Origin: a virus
Length of the DNA stretch: 20,449 nucleotides
Reading direction: 5' to 3' (one strand)
IMG/VR virus record: IMGVR_UViG_3300017706_000583
Span: 1-20,449 of that record
Positions 15,819 through 20,449 of the stretch are shown here, in pieces. Made by a program: the position numbers and the translations under genes. How positions within the stretch are numbered: the stretch's first letter is position 1; each line of letters opens with the position of its first letter. Below the pieces are notes generated by a model. It did not search any database and had not been told where the DNA came from. It was given only the letters and a program-made list of their open reading frames with translations.

Positions 15819-17331
15819 CCATCTGTCCTTGCTGTTGCTGCGCCATCTGCTGCGCTAATGCAGCTATTTGTTTACGCTGTTCTTCATCACGAATCAAGCT
15901 CTCTGGCACACCAAATTTTTTTGCAAGGTGAATTGCTGTTTGTTCACTGTCAATTAGAAGCTGCAACATCTCTGGGCCAAAGGCTCCACCAACCAGCTCA
16001 AGGAAGCGAGCAACACTAGAAATGTCTTGATTTGATTGAGCTTGTGCAAGCGGAGAGACAGAACGGACTTTAACCTCCCGCCCATTTACTGTAGGAACTT
16101 CTATGCGGCCCTGCTTCTTTAGAATGTATATTACTCTTTGAAGTACGGGCTGCACGAGTTCTGCTTGCAATCGACCAAATGCAGATCCCATTCTTCTAGC
16201 CAAGTCGCCCATACGTTCAGCTACTTCAGTTGCAGTCGCAGGGGTTTTATCTGGATTCCCAAGCATGTCATTGTATAGCGCACGTTTAATATTCAAGCGC
16301 ATATCGCTAAGAACAAGCTGAGCTACATCAAAACGACCAGCGGCTTGTATTGGCTGAAGGCCAGCAGATCCCATAGCTTTCGGTATGATTGAACCGGGCA
16401 CTAAATTAATCGTGTCAGGGTTGATTACGCCATCATCTTCCATCTGGTAAATCCCAGAGATAGACATCTGTGCATTCTCAAGAATAAGTTCAATTGTAAG
16501 ATTCGTAGTCTTAATAGCAGATAGAGCATTAAGCAGTGGGCCGCGCCCGTAAATCTCACCAGCGCATTTGCCCCAGCGAAAGCAAACAAAAGGATTAGAA
16601 CCAAGACCAGTCATTTCTTTAGAGTGAACTAAAGTTTTAGTGGTCATGCAGATAGCATAATGAAAGTAAGCCTCTTGATTTTTCTTAGAGTAGTCGCGGC
16701 AAACAACCTCAAGCACAGTCGTTTCACGATCAGATCCCATTAAGGACGTAACCTTCTGATCAAAGTTTCCCTTAGGATACATGATAGGAAGATGATCGAA
16801 CTTAACCTTCTTTCGCTCACGATAGACATGATCGATCTTATCATCGGGACCGGTGTCAAGGACTACATGAGGAAGCGGTATAGCTGAGAAATTTACAGGA
16901 TTAATTGCATCTCCCTCTTCTACGCACAAGACACCAGTACCCACAGCCAAATCCATGAAGGATTCATGAACCTCTTGGCTGAAATTAGAATTCTGAAGAA
17001 CCTCGAATACATACTCAGTTACTTCATCAAGCTCGTTATCTACAGCCTCACGCTGATCGGGCGGCACTTCACTGCCAGCCATAAGATCAGCCCAACGGGC
17101 AAAGTTAGGAACTAAGCCAGACTGTAAGCGACTAGCAAACTCCTGCACACCAACTACCGCAGTCTCATCAAAGATCTTATCATCCCTGCGCTGCCCAGCT
17201 TCTTCGTAGTAAAATGATTCACGCTGAGGCAAAGCATACTCATAGCATTCCTCAAACAACGGAACCCAGTTCTCACGAAAGGCTTTTGCCTTCTGATAAC
17301 TTTGAATATATTGCTTTGCTATATCAGCCAT
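15802..17331 (-). CDS. Portal / head-tail connector protein (T7 gp8-like)
   Basis: A 509-residue protein (T7 gp8 is 536 aa) forming the dodecameric ring through which terminase pumps DNA and to which the gp11-like adaptor binds. Family features are: an N-terminal helix with FRENWVPLFEECYEYALPQR (19-37), DETAVVGVQEFASRLQSGL (55-73) followed by a PNFARW block, a CFRWGKCAGEIYGRGP block (about 249-264) followed by the helix LNALSAIKTTNL, and a C-terminal T-ATEVAERMG-L helix with later Gln-rich tail. ATG 17331 overlaps the stop of the 77-aa gene as TAATG. No tail-length or nuclease domain is fused to it. Confidence 0.93.
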   Translation of the reverse strand: MADIAKQYIQSYQKAKAFRENWVPLFEECYEYALPQRESFYYEEAGQRRDDKIFDETAVVGVQEFASRLQSGLVPNFARWADLMAGSEVPPDQREAVDNELDEVTEYVFEVLQNSNFSQEVHESFMDLAVGTGVLCVEEGDAINPVNFSAIPLPHVVLDTGPDDKIDHVYRERKKVKFDHLPIMYPKGNFDQKVTSLMGSDRETTVLEVVCRDYSKKNQEAYFHYAICMTTKTLVHSKEMTGLGSNPFVCFRWGKCAGEIYGRGPLLNALSAIKTTNLTIELILENAQMSISGIYQMEDDGVINPDTINLVPGSIIPKAMGSAGLQPIQAAGRFDVAQLVLSDMRLNIKRALYNDMLGNPDKTPATATEVAERMGDLARRMGSAFGRLQAELVQPVLQRVIYILKKQGRIEVPTVNGREVKVRSVSPLAQAQSNQDISSVARFLELVGGAFGPEMLQLLIDSEQTAIHLAKKFGVPESLIRDEEQRKQIAALAQQMAQQQQGQMVAEQG

Positions 17332-17564
17332 TAGCCAAACCTACCTAAGAATCCACCGCCAGAAGCACGGAATAAAGAGCGTCTTCCTGCGCCACCGCGC
17401 ATACCGCTTCTCTGCGTTTTGCCCTCTAAAGCTGTAGAAATATCTTCCCGCTTTTGCTTGGCTCTTTTCTGAATCTCTTCAGACTTAGCTTCTTCAGCTG
17501 CTATACGCTGCTCTGCTGCCGATTCTTTTTCGGCCTGACTTGGACCACCACCGCCAAAACACAT
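17331..17564 (-). CDS. Small Gly/Arg-rich protein between terminase and portal (unknown)
   Basis: A 77-residue protein I cannot assign a function. The N-terminus is MCFGGGGPSQAEKES, the middle is a charged Ala/Glu/Lys helix (about 12-48), and the C-terminal 25 residues are Gly/Arg-rich (GMRGGAGRRSLF then GGGFLGRFG). Similar short proteins starting MCFGGG next to portal genes are, from memory, frequent in podoviruses. It has the best ribosome-binding site of the region (AAAGGAG, 8 nt from ATG 17564) and lies behind the only gap in the packaging-to-scaffold run, so it may be the first gene of a transcript. Its stop overlaps the portal ATG. A minor virion or connector role is possible. Confidence 0.8.
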   Translation of the reverse strand: MCFGGGGPSQAEKESAAEQRIAAEEAKSEEIQKRAKQKREDISTALEGKTQRSGMRGGAGRRSLFRASGGGFLGRFG

Positions 17565-17593
17565 ATTAATCTCCTTTGTTTTCTACTCGTAAG

Positions 17594-17623
17594 CATAGAA
17601 GGGAGCAAACATCAATGCACAAA
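17594..17623 (-). promoter_or_regulatory. Intergenic motif shared with 2357-2387, candidate promoter for the head genes
   Basis: The 62-nt gap between the terminase stop and the 77-aa gene contains, on the minus strand, TTTGTGCATTG (17623-17613), TTTGCT (17609-17604) and TATG (17597-17594). This matches the gap before the fibre gene, with the first block identical over 11 bp. From there to the ATG lie about 30 nt, including AAAGGAG. It is not preceded by an obvious terminator. A promoter or an RNA cleavage site is inferred from recurrence alone. Confidence 0.4.
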
Positions 17624-17626
17624 AAG

Positions 17627-19150
17627 TTATAGCCTAGACCAAAAGCTTGGTTTGTTTCTTTGCTTTGGGCCTCTACTAAAGACATCAAAGTTGCGCTTGG
17701 CAATCACAGGCTTAGCTGGTCTTTGGCTGTTCATTAATGCTCTACCCTCACCAGCACCTAAGAATAAATACTGGGCTGCATCATGAACGTGGCTAAACAT
17801 ATTCTTATCTGGTTTGTCTGCGTATCTTTCGCCGCTTACTTCCATACGCTTATAGGCATAACCACCCTCAAAGCCCTTAATTAACTGGGGGCAACGCCTG
17901 TCTATTAGTAGTGCTGGCTTACCTTCAACCATCTTCGTTAACTGGGAGGATACAGATTCAAGCCGAAGGTCAACAGAGTTGGAAGGCGCAGGAAACGCCT
18001 TCAAGCCAGCACCGCGCAGAATATGAAAGGGAGTCGATTCATCAGTCTGCGCTCTAAAATCACCCGCAGGATCGCCGTAAATAATTACCTCAGAGGCAGC
18101 AGCAAACCTAGTGGATAGTTCATTTCTAAGAACCTCGGCAAAACGCACGATGCCCATGTCTACCGCCACAATTTCTGACTGTAGAAACCATCTTCCCCTT
18201 ACCTTTTGACCAAAGACCGCAGCAGGAGTTAGACCAAAATCCACGCCAACATAAACTGGCATGCTGGCAGCAACGGGTATTTCTTCTTCTGCTATGTGAA
18301 CTTCTGATGCAAACATTGGATATACAGGCTTTCCGTCTTGAATATGACCCAGCCGATTCATCACATACACATCTATCCATGATTTAGTCTTGCCTCGAAT
18401 AAGGTTCGAGTAATAAGTCTTAAGCATGTTCTTTGTGTTTTCAGCCTTTGGGTTTGGATCATAGTCTTCTATTTCTCCGTCTTCTGTTTTCCTCTCAACC
18501 ATCCCAGAGGGCTGGGTATAGAAAGACCAGTTATCTGGTTTGACCAGCATCTTAGCTTGCTCACGCGGAATATGATCTGGGATTGGAACTTCGCCAGACA
18601 TAATGGGCCACCAATGATCTTCTTCAGGGGCGTTGGTATCGGCAATAACGCCAGTCCAAGAAGGCCCACCATCACGCATAGAAGGAAAACGGCCAACACG
18701 CATCGTACAGGCATCGATAATACTTTTAGGAATCTCTCTAGCTTCGTTGATCCAGATCCCTGTAAGTTCCAAAGAAAGAAGTTTCTTAACGTCTTCGGGC
18801 CTATCAAGAGCCAAGAAAAGAACCTCAAGATCTATGTCTCCCTTTTTAATCCTATGGGTGTATGGCACTGACCAAGTAAACTTACCCCAGTCATTTTCCG
18901 GAAACCAGTCTAGCCAAGTCTTGATAGTAGTAGTTCTAAGCTGTGGATTGGTATTACGAATAATAGCCCAGCGGCTTTTGCGTATTCCGTCTGGGCCTTT
19001 CTTCTGTTGAATAGCGCGGCGAAACACTTCTACACAACAACCAACAGACTTGCCAGAACCAACTGGGCCTCTTACGCCACGAAAGAAGGTATCATCTTTC
19101 ATAAAGGTCTTGAGTACATCGCCATCAGGCTTGTACTTAAAGTCTATCAT
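17627..19150 (-). CDS. terL: Terminase large subunit (packaging ATPase/nuclease)
   Basis: A 507-residue DNA-packaging motor that docks on the portal, translocates DNA with ATP and cuts the concatemer. ATPase part: Walker A GPVGSGKS at 28-35, a Walker B-like LTGIWINEAREI at 129-140 (E136 catalytic candidate, Asn at the usual Asp), and a coupling-type VIADTNAP at 168-174. Nuclease part: an RNase H-like fold with VYVGVDFG (D304), IIYGDPAGD (D360) and FSHVHDAAQYLF (D456) as metal-binding acidic residues. The C-terminus is basic. Length is typical. ATG 19150 overlaps the previous stop (ATGA). In T7 the equivalent gene lies after the tail genes; here it precedes the portal. Confidence 0.96.
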   Translation of the reverse strand: MIDFKYKPDGDVLKTFMKDDTFFRGVRGPVGSGKSVGCCVEVFRRAIQQKKGPDGIRKSRWAIIRNTNPQLRTTTIKTWLDWFPENDWGKFTWSVPYTHRIKKGDIDLEVLFLALDRPEDVKKLLSLELTGIWINEAREIPKSIIDACTMRVGRFPSMRDGGPSWTGVIADTNAPEEDHWWPIMSGEVPIPDHIPREQAKMLVKPDNWSFYTQPSGMVERKTEDGEIEDYDPNPKAENTKNMLKTYYSNLIRGKTKSWIDVYVMNRLGHIQDGKPVYPMFASEVHIAEEEIPVAASMPVYVGVDFGLTPAAVFGQKVRGRWFLQSEIVAVDMGIVRFAEVLRNELSTRFAAASEVIIYGDPAGDFRAQTDESTPFHILRGAGLKAFPAPSNSVDLRLESVSSQLTKMVEGKPALLIDRRCPQLIKGFEGGYAYKRMEVSGERYADKPDKNMFSHVHDAAQYLFLGAGEGRALMNSQRPAKPVIAKRNFDVFSRGPKQRNKPSFWSRL

Positions 19151-19353
19151 CTATAACCTTTATCAACTCCAAAGCGGATCATATCTTGAACTACTTCAGG
19201 CGCAATGCTTTCAATCAGCTTATCGCAAGCAGAGTCACTAACTAAATGACTGCTAGCGCCAAACTTCTCCACAACATAACTAAGATGAACCTTGCGCACA
19301 ATCTTGCGCAAAAGATCTAAGTCTTGCTGCTTAATTGTATTTATAAAGCTCAC
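19147..19353 (-). CDS. Small conserved protein immediately upstream of terL
   Basis: A 68-residue protein starting at GTG 19353. It overlaps the 51-aa gene before it (GTGA) and terL after it (ATGA), so the three are probably translated together. Pattern: IKQQDLDLLRKIVRKVHL (7-24), SYVVEKFG, then a second helix with ACDKLIESIAPEVVQDMIRFG (43-63). The helical, small, basic-then-acidic build and its place just before terL would suit a minimal small terminase or a packaging accessory. It is shorter than known small terminases and I see no clear helix-turn-helix. The function is unknown. Confidence 0.72.
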   Translation of the reverse strand: MSFINTIKQQDLDLLRKIVRKVHLSYVVEKFGASSHLVSDSACDKLIESIAPEVVQDMIRFGVDKGYR

Positions 19354-19505
19354 TTCTTAGCAGCCTTCCTTTTAGGTTTAGGCTCTGGGCCCTCTTCTAG
19401 CTTCATAGAATAACTCATGTGTGTTGCTTCTGTCCAAGTAAAGCCATGAAGAGTGTGAGTCTCCCCAGTCCAAAGTTCTTTTGTGTTCTTAGTATACCAA
19501 GCCAT
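19350..19505 (-). CDS. 51-aa protein with basic C-terminal tail
   Basis: A 51-residue frame from ATG 19505 to TGA 19350. The sequence begins MAWYTKNTKELWTGETHTLH, continues GFTWTEATHMSYSMKLEEG, and ends in a Pro/Lys tail (EPKPKRKAAKK). Its start overlaps the stop of the 78-aa gene (TAATG), and its stop overlaps the GTG of the 68-aa gene (GTGA), a pattern repeated through this cluster that makes it a credible gene despite its size. The aromatic, Thr-rich first half looks like a small beta structure; the Lys tail suggests nucleic-acid contact. I do not recognise the family. Confidence 0.65.
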   Translation of the reverse strand: MAWYTKNTKELWTGETHTLHGFTWTEATHMSYSMKLEEGPEPKPKRKAAKK

Positions 19506-19741
19506 TATGTTCTGTACTTCCTTACTTTGTTGGCAATTGCTTTCGGTTGAGCCACATGCTGCTTACCTGCTGCCTTACCCTTTCGTTTAGCTGCGGTTGT
19601 AGCTGCATATTCAGAAGAGCTAAGAGAAGCGATAGCCTTACTAGGAAGATAACGCTCACCAGTCTCACTAGACTTCTTGCCAGACTTGGTGCGCCACTTC
19701 TGCTTGCCCCAGTTTATTAATGACTTTTGAGGCGCTCTCAC
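19505..19741 (-). CDS. Small basic protein, DUF5872-like
   Basis: A 78-residue, strongly basic protein starting at GTG 19741. Pattern: LINWGKQKWRTKSGKKSS (8-25), GERYLPSKAI (28-37), LSSSEYAATTAAKRKGKAAGKQ (40-61), then Q-K-IA-KV-KYR. The W-W-x-TKSG and GERYLP blocks match what I remember of the DUF5872 family, which occurs in phages, bacteria and some large algal viruses and has no known function. The GTG overlaps the stop of the 55-aa gene (GTGA), and the TAA overlaps the next ATG (TAATG). Its charge would suit DNA or RNA binding. The family match is from memory, not a search. Confidence 0.72.
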   Translation of the reverse strand: MRAPQKSLINWGKQKWRTKSGKKSSETGERYLPSKAIASLSSSEYAATTAAKRKGKAAGKQHVAQPKAIANKVRKYRT

Positions 19742-19905
19742 CTGTAACCACCACCAGCAGCCTTATACCGCTTTGCTAAGAGTTGCGCTTTGCGTGCCGA
19801 CCACCTGCCAGCAGCAGTGCCTTGAACATTAGCAGCCTTTATTCTGTTGAACAAAGACTTCCGCATTTTAGGCTTAGTGTAATTACCAGCAGCATTAACA
19901 GCCAT
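19738..19905 (-). CDS. 55-aa basic protein ending AKRYKAAGGGYR
   Basis: A 55-residue frame from ATG 19905 to TGA 19738. It starts MAVNAAGNYTKPKMRKSLF, continues RIKAANVQGT, and ends GRWSARKAQLLAKRYKAAGG then GYR. The W-SARKAQLLAK-YK-aGGGY block is, from memory, a recurrent short module in phage and large-virus proteins of aquatic origin, function unknown. It begins directly after the stop of the 66-aa gene (TAG then ATG, no gap) and overlaps the next gene as GTGA. It is very basic and mostly helical in the second half. Conservation of the C-terminal block and the tight coupling support a real gene. Confidence 0.75.
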   Translation of the reverse strand: MAVNAAGNYTKPKMRKSLFNRIKAANVQGTAAGRWSARKAQLLAKRYKAAGGGYR

Positions 19906-20106
19906 CTATCTACCTATTAAGCTTTTCTTTTTACCTGTTGCAGGGCGATAACCCTTTTTAACAGGAAACGCACTCTTATCTTCAGTACCCATTTTCTTGT
20001 CAAGATACTGGCCTAAACGTTTACCAGCTGTAGCAACGTCAACAGAACCCTTTGCTACTTGAGCAAGTATTCGTCTAATTGAACTCGGTATTTTTGAATC
20101 AGCCAT
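19906..20106 (-). CDS. 66-aa basic protein of unknown function
   Basis: The start is taken as ATG 20106 (MADSKIPSS), 27 nt inside the longest open frame, because GGGAG lies 9 nt upstream and the ATG overlaps the preceding stop as TAATG, as at six junctions here. It encodes 66 residues: SSIRRILAQVAKGSVDVATAGKRLGQYLDKKMG as two helices (about 8-41, shown here in part), then a basic tail with FPVKKGYRPATGKKKSLIGR. It ends immediately before the ATG of the 55-aa gene. No recognised domain. The basic helix-rich form fits the rest of this cluster. Confidence 0.7.
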   Translation of the reverse strand: MADSKIPSSIRRILAQVAKGSVDVATAGKRLGQYLDKKMGTEDKSAFPVKKGYRPATGKKKSLIGR

Positions 20107-20354
20107 TACATATGACTCCCTTCTTTGTCCCACTTAGCCTCAATAGACTGAAGCTTCTTTAACAGGCTTTTATATTTAGGATGCTTATCTCGAATGTACT
20201 TAACTGCATTGCCAGTAACATTAACATATCTACGCTTCATCTTGTCTGACATCGAGGCATCAGGTTCGTCACGCTTAACGTCAGGAACCATCTCCTCAAA
20301 CTTAGCCATCTCCTTAGAGAGCCGATCATAACGCTGCTCTACAGTTTCAGTCAC
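20106..20354 (-). CDS. 82-aa charged helical protein of unknown function
   Basis: Begins at GTG 20354, overlapping the 25-aa gene's stop as TAGTG. It is 82 residues and highly charged: an acidic N-terminal helix (VEQRYDRLSKEMAKFEEMV), a linker, then a basic half with SDKMKRRYVNVTGNAVKYIR (36-55) and DKHPKYKSLLKKLQSIEAKW. The acidic-then-basic arrangement and helical build could fit a small DNA-binding or packaging protein, but no family is recognised. The stop overlaps the next ATG (TAATG). The initiation codon is weak, and translation may depend on coupling. Confidence 0.7.
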   Translation of the reverse strand: MTETVEQRYDRLSKEMAKFEEMVPDVKRDEPDASMSDKMKRRYVNVTGNAVKYIRDKHPKYKSLLKKLQSIEAKWDKEGSHM

Positions 20355-20431
20355 TACTTCTTCTTTCCACTTGGCTTCTGCTTGGGAGGACGCCCAACCT
20401 TAGATCCATAAGTTCCCTTACCCTTTGGCAT
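20354..20431 (-). CDS. 25-aa basic micro-protein (MPKGKGTYGSKVGRPPK...)
   Basis: A short frame from ATG 20431 to TAG 20354 with a good ribosome-binding site (AGGGGG, 7 nt upstream). It encodes MPKGKGTYGSKVGRPPKQKP and five more residues (SGKKK). The GTYG-VGRPPK pattern recurs, from memory, in tiny proteins of aquatic phages. Its stop overlaps the next start (TAGTG). The GRPPK core resembles an AT-hook (GRP core flanked by basic residues), suggesting minor-groove binding in AT-rich DNA; that is inference. It is the first complete gene in the window; 18 bases lie to its right. Confidence 0.65.
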   Translation of the reverse strand: MPKGKGTYGSKVGRPPKQKPSGKKK

Positions 20432-20449
20432 TAATAACCCCCTAATAAA

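Noticed and set aside
17565-17626. Standard sigma-70 promoter in the terminase-portal gap
   Set aside because: TTGTGC and TATGCT are 19 bp apart, and both are poor matches. The recurrence of the motif is more informative than a forced -35/-10 reading.
18469-18828. 119-codon hydrophobic frame on the minus strand inside terL
   Set aside because: It lies in another frame wholly within the conserved ATPase region, with no start signal. The apparent membrane segments come from codon composition.
19906-20133. Longer version of the 66-aa protein starting at 20133
   Set aside because: The internal ATG at 20106 has a GGGAG at good distance and overlaps the upstream stop like the neighbouring junctions; the longer start has neither.
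1-20449. Lysogeny, defence or anti-defence genes, tRNAs and attachment sites
   Set aside because: All coding space is taken by packaging, virion and tiny unknown genes. No integrase, repressor, tRNA cloverleaf or flanking repeat was seen.

Overview
The window is 20.4 kb of an AT-rich double-stranded DNA phage genome with short-tailed (podovirus, T7-like) virion architecture. Every convincing gene is on the minus strand, so transcription runs from right (20449) to left (1). No integrase, repressor, replication, tRNA, rRNA, IS or CRISPR feature is visible; this is only the packaging and virion block of a larger genome, cut at both ends. Several small proteins and the tail-fibre style resemble those I associate with phages of marine bacteria (SAR11, SAR116 or Roseobacter hosts). 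That habitat and host guess is inference.

Layout in transcription order. (1) 20431-19147: seven tiny, mostly basic proteins (25, 82, 66, 55, 78, 51 and 68 aa) joined by overlapping or abutting start and stop codons. Three are below 60 codons. (2) 19150-17627: terminase large subunit. (3) 17564-14833: a 77-aa Gly/Arg-rich protein, the portal, an 86-aa protein and the scaffold. (4) 14843-13152: a T7 gp13-like GNAT-fold protein, the major capsid protein and a small probable decoration protein. (5) 13119-10016: tail tube proteins A (gp11-like) and B (gp12-like). (6) 10016-2402: three internal virion/ejection proteins like T7 gp14, gp15 and gp16. The last carries an embedded HELHH metallopeptidase-like domain. 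(7) 2332-1: a tail fibre with a T7 gp17-type N-terminus, about twenty 10-residue repeats and an Ala-rich stretch, running off the left edge.

The genes form one assembly line. Terminase pumps DNA through the portal into a shell built by capsid and scaffold protein. The gp11- and gp12-like proteins close the connector and form the short tail, the gp14/15/16-like proteins are packed inside for ejection, and the fibre binds the host. Compared with T7 the order is rearranged: terminase lies upstream of the portal, and the gp13-like gene sits between scaffold and capsid.

Coding density is extreme and no stretch above 300 bases lacks a gene. The gaps worth reading are 2333-2401, 13120-13151, 14243-14321 and 17565-17626. 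The first and last share a roughly 30-bp motif (candidate promoter). The second holds a GC-rich cUUCGg hairpin between a GGAGG and the gp11-like start. The third is a leader with direct and inverted repeats before the capsid gene. The least-explained features are the metallopeptidase-like insertion, the shared motif, the hairpin-spanned ribosome-binding site and the cluster of tiny basic proteins.
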